Shown here piece by piece: positions 19,639 to 27,371 of a stretch of DNA of 33,639 nucleotides. The translations under genes were made by a program, and so were the position numbers. The notes under the pieces are model-generated. The model was not told the origin of the DNA, did no database searches, and saw only the letters and a program-made list of their open reading frames with translations. Within the stretch, counting starts at the first letter, position 1; every line of letters starts with the position of its first letter. The stretch comes from CAYWFP01 sp964457365. Its GTDB lineage: Bacteria > Planctomycetota > SZUA-567. The DNA lies in contig CAYWFP010000038.1 of NCBI GenBank assembly GCA_964457365.1, positions 1-33,639 of the forward strand, given 5' to 3'.

Positions 19639-19691
19639 GGACCCGTTAAGCAATAATTTCAGAAATCCCGATCTTATTGCTTAACGGGTCC
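19639..19691. mobile_element. 53-bp palindromic MITE-like element
   Basis: Two perfect 18-bp arms (19639-19656 and 19674-19691, beginning GGACCCGTTAAGC) enclose a 17-base spacer. The sequence CTAAG occurs directly on both sides if the outermost G/C pair is taken as flank, as expected for a 5-bp target duplication. The first 26 bases recur exactly, inverted, at 28322-28347 in a mobile-element relic. The element starts immediately after the stop codon of the glycosidase. It could also work as a transcript-end hairpin, though no T run follows. Confidence 0.7.
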
Positions 19692-19726
19692 TAAGCCGAC
19701 ACGACATGATGCGAAAGGATGACGCG

Positions 19727-20806
19727 ATGAGCCTCGAACTACGGTCCGACTGCCGCTATGCCATGCTGATCGCCACGAGCATGGGCGTGCGCCTGACGCC
19801 CGAAGCCGGCCAACCGATGCACGCGGGCGGTCGCATGCGCCTGCAGGTCACCAGCGCCGAGAGCAACGTCGCCAGCGTCGCCTCGCACCTGGGGCTGCCG
19901 GTCAAGGTGCTGACCAACTTCGTCGAGGACAGCCCCGTCGCCAAGCTGATCCGCGCCGATCTGGCCGCGCGGCATATGGACTGCGAAGGCCCGGAGGTGG
20001 CCCAGGGCGGTCCCTGGGGCTACCGGCACCAGTTCAACCTCGCCGACAGCGGCTACGGCGCGCGCGGGCCGCGGGTTCACAACGACCGCGCCGGCGAGGT
20101 GGGCCGCCTGCTCGCGGCCGAGGACTTCGACCTCGAGCGCATCTTCGGCGCCGAAGGCGTGCAGGTGGTGCATCTCTCGGGATTGATCGCGGCGCTCTCG
20201 CCGCAGACGGGAAGCTTCTGCATGGACATCGCCCGCGCGGCGAAGAAGCACGGCAGCCGCGTCTCCTTCGATCTTAACCACCGCGCTTCGTTCTGGGCGG
20301 GGCGCGAGAGCGAACTGCGCGACATCTTCGCAGAGATCGCCGGCGTGGCCGATATCCTCGTCGGCAACGAGGAGGACTTCCAACTCTGCCTGGGCATCGC
20401 GGGCCCGGAGGCCGGCGGCAAGCACCTTTCGGGGAAGATCGAGAACTTCAAAGGCATGATCGCGCGCGCGAAGGAGGCGTATCCCGGCGCGACGGTCTTC
20501 GCCACCACGCTGCGCGAGGTGATCAGCGCCAACCTGCACAAATGGGGCGCGATACTCGCCGCCGGCGACGCGTGGCACGTGGTCGAGCCGCGCGAGATCG
20601 GGGTCATGGACCGTATCGGCGGCGGCGACGGCTTCGTCGGCGGCATGCTCTACGCGATCCTGAAAGGCTGGGAACCGCAGACGTGGGTCCAGTTCGGCTG
20701 GGCCAGCGGCGCGCTGGTGACGACGCTCCTGACCGATTACGCCACCCCCGCCGACGAGGAGCAGATCTGGAGCATCTGGGCCGGCAACGCCAGGGTGAAG
20801 CGCTGA
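19727..20806 (+). CDS. PfkB-family carbohydrate kinase (KdgK-like)
   Basis: A protein of 359 aa. The PfkB C-terminal signature DRIGGGDGFVGGMLYAIL contains the catalytic base D301. SFDLNHRASFW corresponds to the FDxNxRxxLW segment of 2-keto-3-deoxygluconate kinases, and ADILVGNEEDFQLCLG to the NEEE-type metal/ATP region. The N-terminal substrate lid is less conserved, so the sugar is uncertain: 2-keto-3-deoxygluconate is the best guess. AAAGGA lies about eight bases before the ATG at 19727; an earlier ATG at 19706 lies within 20 bases of the palindromic element. A terminator follows. It is the second gene after the beta-propeller glycosidase. Confidence 0.87.
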   Translation: MSLELRSDCRYAMLIATSMGVRLTPEAGQPMHAGGRMRLQVTSAESNVASVASHLGLPVKVLTNFVEDSPVAKLIRADLAARHMDCEGPEVAQGGPWGYRHQFNLADSGYGARGPRVHNDRAGEVGRLLAAEDFDLERIFGAEGVQVVHLSGLIAALSPQTGSFCMDIARAAKKHGSRVSFDLNHRASFWAGRESELRDIFAEIAGVADILVGNEEDFQLCLGIAGPEAGGKHLSGKIENFKGMIARAKEAYPGATVFATTLREVISANLHKWGAILAAGDAWHVVEPREIGVMDRIGGGDGFVGGMLYAILKGWEPQTWVQFGWASGALVTTLLTDYATPADEEQIWSIWAGNARVKR

Positions 20807-20838
20807 GCAGTGCCACCAGCGGGAAACAGCAAGAACGG

Positions 20839-20865
20839 AGCCGGCCGGGCGGTCGGCTTTTTTTT
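20839..20865 (+). terminator. Rho-independent terminator after the PfkB kinase gene
   Basis: AGCCGGCC (20839-20846) pairs with GGTCGGCT (20851-20858), seven of eight pairs, around GGGC, and runs into eight Ts. Confidence 0.92.
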
Positions 20866-21011
20866 GGCAAACATCTATCTCTATGGCTTATAAGGGGTTG
20901 CGACGACAAGGTCGGCGGGCATGGTAAAAACGGGCGACCGAGAAGCGCAGTTGCGGAACAAACGGGCTCGGCGTACGTAATACGGGCAAGCGAAGGACGG
21001 GGGCGCTGGCG

Positions 21012-22799
21012 ATGCGGCGATGCGGCAAGAAGGCCGGGAGAATAAGCAGGCGGGCTGTGCGGAACCGCGATCTGCTCGCGGCATGCCTTCTCTTCGCCCT
21101 GGCGGCGACGGCGAGCGCCGGGGAGTGGGTGATCCTGCGCGACGGGCGGGTCGGGCGCGTCGTGGACGAGGAGAAGGCCGACTTTGGCGCCGGCGCGGAA
21201 GCGTATGCCGCCGCCGCTGTGGTCGCGCGCCTGGACGACGCGGACATCCGCAAGCGGGTCGACCGGGTCGTGGCGATGCGTCCCGGGCCGCAGGCATGGC
21301 AGGCGGTCATGCAACTGCAGCCGCTGGGGCGGGCGGCGGTGCCGCGGCTGCTGGATTACCTGCGCGGCGAGGACATGCAGAAGCGCGCCAACGCGCTGGT
21401 GGTGCTGCAGTTCGTCTGGAGCGACGAGGCGGTGGTGGCGGTCTCGGACATCGCCCATTCGCCCGGGGCGGGCACGCTCCGCGCCCTGGCCATCTCCGTC
21501 CTGTCGATGCACGCGACGCCGACGCAGGTCGAGGCGCAACTCGCGGACCTGGTGGACGCCCACGATGGCAAGGTGGCCGCTGCGGCGCTGCAGGCGCTCG
21601 AGCGCGTAAGCCCCGACGTGCAGCGCATGCTGCGCGCGCTCACTTCGCGGACGCTCAAGTACAAGGCCTGCGACTACCTGCCGCGCTACTACCATCCGCT
21701 CCTGACGCCGCCGACGCTGGCGCTGTTGAAGAAGCGGCGCAAGGAGGTGGTGCTGCCGGCGATGACGGCGCTGATCCACCAGAACGCCGACAGCGCCGAG
21801 GCGCGCGCGGCGGTGACGGATCTGCTCGACCACGGGAGCGCCGCCGTCGTCGACCGCGCCGCGGAGTACCTGAGCTGGCACGGTACGCCGGCGGAAATAG
21901 ACGCATTGGACGCGGCGTTCGAGGACGTGCGCGACGGGTATGCCGCCGCGTCTATCCTGGCGGCGAAGGAGGCGATCGGTCGGCGGGCGAAGCTGCAACG
22001 GTTCATGACGAAAAACGACCCAGAGGAGTCGAACCCGTACAGCGAGATCCTGTGGACCGCGGCCGGCGGCGGCACCGACGTGCGCGCGCGGGTGTTGACG
22101 CTGCTGCGTAACGCCGAGGAATACGAACCGGTGCTGCAATACAAGAAGCGCGGCGCCAACGACGGGCGGGGTTTTGGACCGCGCTGTTTCGCGCGCCTGG
22201 CGCTACAGGGCTGGCTCTTCGCCATCCCCGGCCTCGAGAAGTACTGGGAGGCGCCGGAACGACCGGCGCCGGAGGAGGACGGCGAGGCGGAGGTGGCCGA
22301 GAAGCTGAACCCGCCCGTGCGCGCGTTCTTCGATCCCAAGCGCAAGAGTTTCGGCGAATTCATCAATATCCCCGGCACCCCCTTCTCCGGCCAATATCAC
22401 GTCGGCGACGACATGGCCCGGAAGGACGATCACGCCACGGTGGTCAGTATCGGCGCCGGGGTGGTGCGCGCCGCGGGCATGGCCCCGAGCTTCGGGGGCC
22501 TGGTCATCGTCGAGCACGTCGACGCGGAAGGGGAGCGCTTCTGCTCGCTCTACGGCCACCTCTCGCCGTATATCCACGTCCGCGCGGGCCAGCGCCTCAA
22601 GAAGGGGCAGAAGCTCGGCTCGGTCGGCCGCGCCTACACCTGCGAGAACGGGGGCTACTCCGCGCATCTGCATTTCGGTATCCACACCGGTCCGTTCGGC
22701 ACGGGGCAATGGATCACCGGGTACATGCGCCCGGAGCAGTTCCGTAGCGGCAATCACGGCTGGGTCGATCCGCAGAAATTTATCAAACCGCGAATGTAG
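21012..22799 (+). CDS. M23 (LytM) metallopeptidase with N-terminal HEAT-like repeats
   Basis: A protein of 595 aa. A long basic n-region is followed by a hydrophobic core ending ATASA, so it is exported. About residues 60-330 form alpha-helical HEAT-like repeats (VPRLLDYLRGEDMQKRANAL, VVLPAMTALIHQNADSAEAR). The C-terminal 140 residues are an M23 peptidase with full zinc site: H463-x3-D467 (YHVGDDMARKD), YGHLSPYIHVRAGQ and H552-x-H554 (SAHLHFGIH). M23 enzymes cut peptidoglycan cross-links in the periplasm. The combination with HEAT repeats is unusual and suggests a protein-binding platform that positions the hydrolase. GGGGGC precedes the ATG at somewhat long spacing. It is monocistronic between a terminator and the next promoter. 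Confidence 0.88.
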   Translation: MRRCGKKAGRISRRAVRNRDLLAACLLFALAATASAGEWVILRDGRVGRVVDEEKADFGAGAEAYAAAAVVARLDDADIRKRVDRVVAMRPGPQAWQAVMQLQPLGRAAVPRLLDYLRGEDMQKRANALVVLQFVWSDEAVVAVSDIAHSPGAGTLRALAISVLSMHATPTQVEAQLADLVDAHDGKVAAAALQALERVSPDVQRMLRALTSRTLKYKACDYLPRYYHPLLTPPTLALLKKRRKEVVLPAMTALIHQNADSAEARAAVTDLLDHGSAAVVDRAAEYLSWHGTPAEIDALDAAFEDVRDGYAAASILAAKEAIGRRAKLQRFMTKNDPEESNPYSEILWTAAGGGTDVRARVLTLLRNAEEYEPVLQYKKRGANDGRGFGPRCFARLALQGWLFAIPGLEKYWEAPERPAPEEDGEAEVAEKLNPPVRAFFDPKRKSFGEFINIPGTPFSGQYHVGDDMARKDDHATVVSIGAGVVRAAGMAPSFGGLVIVEHVDAEGERFCSLYGHLSPYIHVRAGQRLKKGQKLGSVGRAYTCENGGYSAHLHFGIHTGPFGTGQWITGYMRPEQFRSGNHGWVDPQKFIKPRM

Positions 22800-22835
22800 C
22801 CATGCCATGTATCGTTTCGCTTAATTAAAACGAAC

Positions 22836-22864
22836 TTGCGATTCTGTTCGGAATCGGCTAGATT
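22836..22864 (+). promoter_or_regulatory. Probable sigma-70 promoter of the double-receiver gene
   Basis: TTGCGA (22836-22841), 17 bases and TAGATT (22859-22864) would start transcription near 22871. This is downstream of the first possible ATG (22867) and so supports the GTG at 22909 as the true start. Confidence 0.55.
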
Positions 22865-22908
22865 CCATGGAAACGAGACTTTCAGCCCCCGTTTACGGGA
22901 GTCTTGCC

Positions 22909-23958
22909 GTGAGTGAGCCGAGTATACGCGAAGCGATGCAGGGCAATGCGGTCAAGGTTCTTCTGATCGACGACGACCGAAATTCGTGGAAGACGGCCAA
23001 GCGCGTTTTCGAGAGTTCGCGCAAGCTCAAGTTCGATCTCGAGTACGTCACCAACATGGCCGAGGCACTCGAGCACCTGGCCAAGGACATGCCCGACGTG
23101 ATCGTCTCGGAATTGCGGCTTCCCGACAGCGGTGGCAACCAGACCATCGAGACCTTGAAGGAAGCGGCCGAGGAGGTGCCCATCGTCATCATCGGCCGCA
23201 TCGAGAACGAGACGCTCAGCGACGATACCATTCTCGCCGGCGCCGAGGACTACGTCGTCAAGAAGAACATCGGCGCCAAGACCATGCTCGCGCGCATCAT
23301 CCGCCGCGCGCTGGCCCGGCGCGTGGCGCTGAACCATCGCACCATCCCCGGCTTGCCGGCCCAGGGCGTGGAGACGCCGCAGAAGCCTCTCGTGCAACCC
23401 GCGGAGGCCGACGCGTCCGCGACACCGGAGACGGAACCCGCGGGGGCGGCCGAAACCAAAGAAGAAGCGCCCGCGGAGCCGGCGGAAGAGGCGCTGCAGA
23501 AACCGGCGCTGCAGGATACCGACACGCAGTACGATCCGAAACACACCGGCGGCGCGCGCATCCTCGTCGTCGACGATCAGACCGTGATTCGCCAGGTGCT
23601 CTCGCGCACTCTCAAGGATGCGGGCGCCACGGTGGAGACCGCCGAGAACGGCGTGAGCGCGCTGCAGGCGTTGAAGAAGGCGGCGGGCGAGGGGCCGATG
23701 TACGATCTGGTCCTGCTGGACCTGATCATGCCCGACATCAACGGCGTGGAGGTGCTGCAGAAGCTGCGCGCCAACGACACGCTGCACGGCCTGCCGGTGA
23801 TCGTCCTCTCCAGCGCCGGCGGCAAGGAATTGATCGTCTTCTGCGCCAAGCTCGGAATCGACAAGTACCTGATGAAGCCGATCAAGCCCTCGCGCCTGCT
23901 GCATGCCGTTGACGCCAGCCTCGTCAAGCGCAAGAACGCGGCGGCCGCGGCGCAGTAG
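22909..23958 (+). CDS. Double receiver-domain response regulator with a degenerate first receiver
   Basis: A protein of 349 aa starting at GTG 22909 behind GGGAG (22897-22901). REC1 (about residues 14-135) has the acidic pair D21-D22 and a Lys near 118, but the phosphoacceptor position is Glu68 (DVIVSELRLPDSGG) and the switch Ser/Thr is missing (VIIIGRIEN), so it is a pseudo-receiver, perhaps constitutively active-like. A Glu/Ala/Pro-rich linker (about 150-210) follows. REC2 (about 216-340) is complete: D222-D223, acceptor D271 in YDLVLLDLIMPDING, SS at 301-302 and K323. There is no output domain, so signalling must occur by protein contact. No cognate kinase is adjacent; the hybrid kinase lies about 5.5 kb upstream. 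Confidence 0.88.
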   Translation: MSEPSIREAMQGNAVKVLLIDDDRNSWKTAKRVFESSRKLKFDLEYVTNMAEALEHLAKDMPDVIVSELRLPDSGGNQTIETLKEAAEEVPIVIIGRIENETLSDDTILAGAEDYVVKKNIGAKTMLARIIRRALARRVALNHRTIPGLPAQGVETPQKPLVQPAEADASATPETEPAGAAETKEEAPAEPAEEALQKPALQDTDTQYDPKHTGGARILVVDDQTVIRQVLSRTLKDAGATVETAENGVSALQALKKAAGEGPMYDLVLLDLIMPDINGVEVLQKLRANDTLHGLPVIVLSSAGGKELIVFCAKLGIDKYLMKPIKPSRLLHAVDASLVKRKNAAAAAQ

Positions 23959-23960
23959 CT

Positions 23961-24104
23961 TCACGTCGGGCAGCACTCATCGCCCGGGATGAGCTTGCAG
24001 GTCGGATTCGCCAGCGCCGCGCGCCATTTCATCCGCCCGACCGCGCCGCAGCCGAAGAAGACCAGGCAGAAGGCGCCCGTCGCCTCGGCCAGGATCCTGT
24101 TCAT
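23961..24104 (-). CDS. 47-aa aquaporin-like N-terminal relic or small membrane protein
   Basis: A short frame begins ATG at 24104 behind AAAGG and ends TGA at 23961. Its first part, RILAEATGAFCLVFFGCGAV, closely resembles the first transmembrane helix of MIP/aquaporin proteins (LAExxGTFxLVFxGCGxxV). After 22 residues the likeness ends and a Cys-rich tail follows (NPTCKLIPGDECCPT). It contains no NPA motif, so it cannot form a channel. It may be a truncated aquaporin gene or a genuine small protein. The stop is two bases from the end of the convergent double-receiver gene. Codon use agrees with neighbouring genes. Confidence 0.5.
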   Translation of the reverse strand: MNRILAEATGAFCLVFFGCGAVGRMKWRAALANPTCKLIPGDECCPT

Positions 24105-24221
24105 CGCGGACCTTTCGTTGAGCGCTCCAGACGGCCCCTATCGATCGCCGCCGAGAGTGTAACCGCCGAGCGATTCAGGGGAAGGGGAAAACCGGTGCGG
24201 GGCCGAGGAGGCACAGGCCGC

Positions 24222-24259
24222 TTTACACCCGCGGCCTCTTCGCATATCGTATAACGATA
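24222..24259 (+). promoter_or_regulatory. Possible promoter with an overlapping small palindrome
   Basis: TTTACA (24222-24227) is followed after 17 bases by TATCGT, which is itself the left arm of the palindrome TATCGT-ATA-ACGATA (24245-24259). Such an overlap of -10 and inverted repeat would suit an operator. The remaining bases between 24105 and 24221 hold nothing recognisable. Confidence 0.35.
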
Positions 24260-24289
24260 ACGCATTCAGATACGAACGGGTGCCCTCGG

Positions 24290-25726
24290 ATGAGTTTTCG
24301 CCGGTACTGGAACAAATGCATACGCACCAAACTTCTCGCCTGGACGGCCGCGGGTGTCGTCGGCACGGCGATCATGTTCTGTATCGGGCGCAAGGCGTAC
24401 TTCCATTTCAGATGGCGGGCGCTCAAGGCCGAGTTGCGCGCGGACGGCTATCCCCTTACGGCGGAGGAATTGCGGGCGCGGTATCCGAAAACACATCTGC
24501 CTCCGCGGAAGAAAGGGGATGCGCTCGACAGGGCGACGGGGCTGATTGCCGGGCCGCTCAAGGATAGCGCCGCGTACGCCATCAGACTCTCCAGCGGCGA
24601 TTACTACAGCTACAACGATGGAGCCCCCGTGCCCCCCGAGGCGCGTAAGCTTCTGCGCCGGCACGCCGCGGACAATGCCGCGTATTACAAAGCCCTGGAC
24701 AAAGCGCTGCAGGAAACGCCGAAGCGGCTCGGTATAAATCTGGACGATCCGACGGGGCGATTTGGTCTGCCGTATCTGGCGCAGTATCGGCGCCATGCCA
24801 AGCAACAGGCCATCCGGGCGCACGAAGCGGCAATGCGCGACGACGGCGACGAATGCGTGCAGGCGATCGAAAATTTGTACCGACTCTCGCGCGACCTGAA
24901 GCAGGAGCCGTTTCTGATCACCAGCCTGGTACGGCTCGCGCTTGACGGGATCATGGCCAAGAATACGGTGGAGCCGGCGCTTAACCGCACGCGGATGACC
25001 GACGGGCAATTGCGACGGCTCGACGAGGCGCTACGCAAGACCGGAGAGATCCTGGTCTATCCCGAGGCGCTGCTCGGCGAGATGGTCTACATGAACCGAG
25101 TCACGCCAGACGAGGTGATCGATGAATTCTTGGCCGTCGAACTGTTCAAGTCTCGTCGCGAACGCGAACGCTTCTTCGAGGCGATGCTATACAAGTACGC
25201 CGGCGGATTCGAGGCCGACAGATATTACTATGGCGAAGCGATCAGCCGCGTGTACGACGACTACCGCCTGCCGCTGCGCGCGCGTGCCATGCAACGTTTC
25301 GAATACTGCGAGGAAGAGCGGTTCGAGGATTGCTATTGGATCTATCCGGTTTTGTATTCCGAGATGCTGAGTATTTTCAAGCGACTGAACCGGCAAATCA
25401 TCAGCGCGCATTGCCGCTTGTGCCTCGCCCGCCTCGCCGTCGCGGTCGAACGCTATCGCCTTGCGCACGGAAGGCCTCCGGTTGCGCTGGACGAACTGGC
25501 GCCCGAGTACCTCGACGCCGCTTTCCTGGACCCGTACAGCGGCGAGTTGTTCAAGTACCGGCCCGCCGGGGATGCGTATCGCGTCTACTCCGTCGGCGTC
25601 AACTACGTCGACGACGGCGGCGACGAGGAGGACGCGGAGTTCGAAGATTCCTATTGGGAGAAAGACATCGTCTTCACGGTAAAGCGTGCTCCGGAGCCGG
25701 CGGAGAGTGCCGGGGAAGGGGAGTAG
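24290..25726 (+). CDS. Membrane-anchored protein of unknown function (478 aa)
   Basis: One N-terminal helix (about residues 15-33, LLAWTAAGVVGTAIMFCIG) after a basic start anchors the protein with the bulk outside. The body is rich in charged helices (YYKALDKALQETPKRLG, RRHAKQQAIRAHEAAMRDDG). Near the C-terminus, VAVERYRLAHGRPPVALDELAPEYL followed by DPYSGELFKYRPAGDAYRVYSVGVN resembles the C-terminal beta region of GspG-type pseudopilins, a pattern common in long hypothetical proteins of planctomycete-like bacteria. There is no prepilin cleavage site. The product cannot be named. It is monocistronic and ends at a strong hairpin next to the tRNA gene. Confidence 0.75.
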   Translation: MSFRRYWNKCIRTKLLAWTAAGVVGTAIMFCIGRKAYFHFRWRALKAELRADGYPLTAEELRARYPKTHLPPRKKGDALDRATGLIAGPLKDSAAYAIRLSSGDYYSYNDGAPVPPEARKLLRRHAADNAAYYKALDKALQETPKRLGINLDDPTGRFGLPYLAQYRRHAKQQAIRAHEAAMRDDGDECVQAIENLYRLSRDLKQEPFLITSLVRLALDGIMAKNTVEPALNRTRMTDGQLRRLDEALRKTGEILVYPEALLGEMVYMNRVTPDEVIDEFLAVELFKSRRERERFFEAMLYKYAGGFEADRYYYGEAISRVYDDYRLPLRARAMQRFEYCEEERFEDCYWIYPVLYSEMLSIFKRLNRQIISAHCRLCLARLAVAVERYRLAHGRPPVALDELAPEYLDAAFLDPYSGELFKYRPAGDAYRVYSVGVNYVDDGGDEEDAEFEDSYWEKDIVFTVKRAPEPAESAGEGE

Positions 25727-25733
25727 GCACGCA

Positions 25734-25760
25734 AACACCCGCCCCCCCGGGGCGGGTGTT
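25734..25760. terminator. Strong hairpin between convergent transcripts
   Basis: AACACCCGCCCC (25734-25745) pairs perfectly over 12 bp with GGGGCGGGTGTT (25749-25760) around CCC. The T run is poor on both strands. It lies eight bases after the stop of the 478-aa protein and just beyond the 3' end of the tRNA-Leu gene on the other strand, so it may serve both. Confidence 0.75.
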
Positions 25761-25770
25761 GTAATTGTAT

Positions 25771-25856
25771 TGGTGCGGAAGAGAGGATTTGAACCTCCAC
25801 CCGGTTGCCCGGACTAGCTCCTGAAGCTAGCGCGTCTGCCGTTCCGCCACTTCCGC
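25771..25856 (-). tRNA. tRNA-Leu (anticodon CAG)
   Basis: Read on the minus strand, the acceptor stem GCGGAAG (25856-25850) pairs with CTTCCGC (25781-25775), followed by discriminator A and an encoded CCA (25773-25771). The anticodon arm is CTAGC-TTCAGGA-GCTAG with CAG at loop positions 3-5. The T arm contains GGTTCAAATCC. A variable arm longer than in class I tRNAs is present, as expected for leucine. The 86-base length including CCA is normal for this type. It serves CUG, the dominant leucine codon in these GC-rich genes. Confidence 0.95.
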
Positions 25857-25899
25857 CTATTCGGCAAAGCGAATCATTATAGCGGCGGGCGCCAGGTTG

Positions 25900-26766
25900 T
25901 CAAGCGCCCGGCGCCAGAAGAAACGCCACCACCGCGTTCTCGACCTCCCGGCTCCAGGCGCGGCGGTAGAAATTGTGGTTGGCCTCGGGCACGATCCGAC
26001 GCGATGCCGGCAGGTTCGCCCGCGCGCAGAGCGCTGCGTAATATTCCCACGCGGCGACGGCCTCCGGGTCGGCCCCGCCGTAGACGAAGAGGCACGGCGC
26101 CGCGATCCGCGCGCACGCGGCCGGGATGTCGCGCGCGGAGTCTTTCAGCCGGCGCTCGGCGTCGGATTCGGCGCCGCTGCGGCCCAGCGTCCGGGCCACG
26201 CCGCCGGTGTCGATCTCGCCGCGCAGCAGCCGCCGCCACGTCGAGAGCGCCAGCGCCTTGCGCGCGTAGGTCAAAAGATGCATCCATGTCTTGCGCGCGG
26301 CCATGCCCGAGGAGCGCCGGGTGAACGGCAGCGTGCTCAGCAGCACCAGCCGCGCGGCCGTCTCGAGCGTCGCCGCGCCGAGAGCGACGTTCCCGCCCGA
26401 GCAGAGCCCGCAGAACGCCGTCGAGGTCACGGCGGTTTTCGTGCGCAGAAACGCCGCCGCGGAACAGGCGTCGTCGATCATCGCGTCGAGGTCCACCGCG
26501 GCCGGATCGCCCGCGCTCAGGCCGCGTCCGGAGAGGTCGAAACGGAGCGCCGGCGCGCCGCCGGCGGCGAGCTGCCGCGCGATGCGCACGAGGATCCGGT
26601 GCGGCCCGCAGCGGTCGCCGCCCCAGCCGTGCAGCAGGACCACGCCCGGCGCGCGGCCGGTCCCGGAAGGCGGCAGGGAGAGCGTTCCGCAAAGGGGATG
26701 CCCGCGCAGGTTGTCGAAGACGACTGCGGATTCGGCCACGCCCGCGAGTTCGGAGGGGGCGGTCAT
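25900..26766 (-). CDS. Alpha/beta hydrolase with a Cys nucleophile
   Basis: A protein of 288 aa. The oxyanion-hole motif is VVLLHGWGGD and the strand ALRFDLSGRGLSAGD follows as in many bacterial hydrolases. The nucleophile elbow reads G120-L-C122-S-G124 instead of GxSxG, so Cys122 is the likely nucleophile, with Asp233 (YGGADPE) and His264 (EANHNF) completing the triad. Cys elbows are known in dienelactone hydrolases and in exosortase-associated hydrolases; the substrate here is not known. The start at 26766 overlaps the CvpA stop by four bases, so the two are coupled. Four Arg/Lys-rich stretches around residues 150-215 form the cap domain. No signal peptide is visible, so it is cytoplasmic. 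Confidence 0.85.
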   Translation of the reverse strand: MTAPSELAGVAESAVVFDNLRGHPLCGTLSLPPSGTGRAPGVVLLHGWGGDRCGPHRILVRIARQLAAGGAPALRFDLSGRGLSAGDPAAVDLDAMIDDACSAAAFLRTKTAVTSTAFCGLCSGGNVALGAATLETAARLVLLSTLPFTRRSSGMAARKTWMHLLTYARKALALSTWRRLLRGEIDTGGVARTLGRSGAESDAERRLKDSARDIPAACARIAAPCLFVYGGADPEAVAAWEYYAALCARANLPASRRIVPEANHNFYRRAWSREVENAVVAFLLAPGA

Positions 26767-27323
26767 GGCGCGTCATCCTCGTCGGAGAGCTTCTCGCGCA
26801 AGCGGTCGCCGAACTCGCGGCTGCTGCGCATCAGCTTCTTCTTCGAGTCGGCGATATCCCTCTCGGACGCCTTGCCGCGCGCCCAGTCGGCTACGGCGAC
26901 GACGAAGCCGGCCAGGCGCGAGTCGCGGCAGGCCTCGCCCCAGGCGCCGGGCATGCCGGAGATCACCACCGCGGCGACCGCGCAGACGACGAAGCCTTTC
27001 ACCGCGCCCAGCGCGCCGCCGAGGACGCGGTCGAATTGCTTGAGCTTGAGCTTCTTCAGCAGGTGCGAGAAGACCACCGCGAAGACGCGCAGCGCCACGC
27101 TGACGACGGCGAAGATCCCCAGGTACGCCAGCAGGTCGCAGGCGTGCGGGTTGTCGATCCAGCGCTGCATCGCCTCGGAGGTCGCCGGCCCCAGGATCAG
27201 CGCCGCGAGGATGCCCAGCACGACCGAGAGGATGCCGGTGACCTGCCAGACGAAGCCGGTGAAGACGCCAAGTCCAAGGCAGAGGACGATCACCGATGCG
27301 ATAAGGATATCGATGGAGTTCAT
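26763..27323 (-). CDS. CvpA family membrane protein
   Basis: A protein of 186 aa. Four hydrophobic helices lie at about residues 5-22, 28-46, 62-85 and 102-124. The opening NSIDILIASVIVLCLGLGVFTGF and the DRVLGGALGAVKGFVVCAV segment match CvpA/colicin V production family proteins of the inner membrane. A charged cytoplasmic tail (KKKLMRSSREFGDRLREKL) follows. CvpA homologues are linked to envelope stress and to colicin V export in E. coli, but the general biochemical role is unsettled. It lies 48 bases after truA and overlaps the hydrolase gene, giving the order truA, cvpA, hydrolase on one probable transcript. Confidence 0.85.
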   Translation of the reverse strand: MNSIDILIASVIVLCLGLGVFTGFVWQVTGILSVVLGILAALILGPATSEAMQRWIDNPHACDLLAYLGIFAVVSVALRVFAVVFSHLLKKLKLKQFDRVLGGALGAVKGFVVCAVAAVVISGMPGAWGEACRDSRLAGFVVAVADWARGKASERDIADSKKKLMRSSREFGDRLREKLSDEDDAP

Positions 27324-27371
27324 GCGTTCAGTATACGTCCGACAGGCCCGCGAATCAACGCCGCCGCCATC

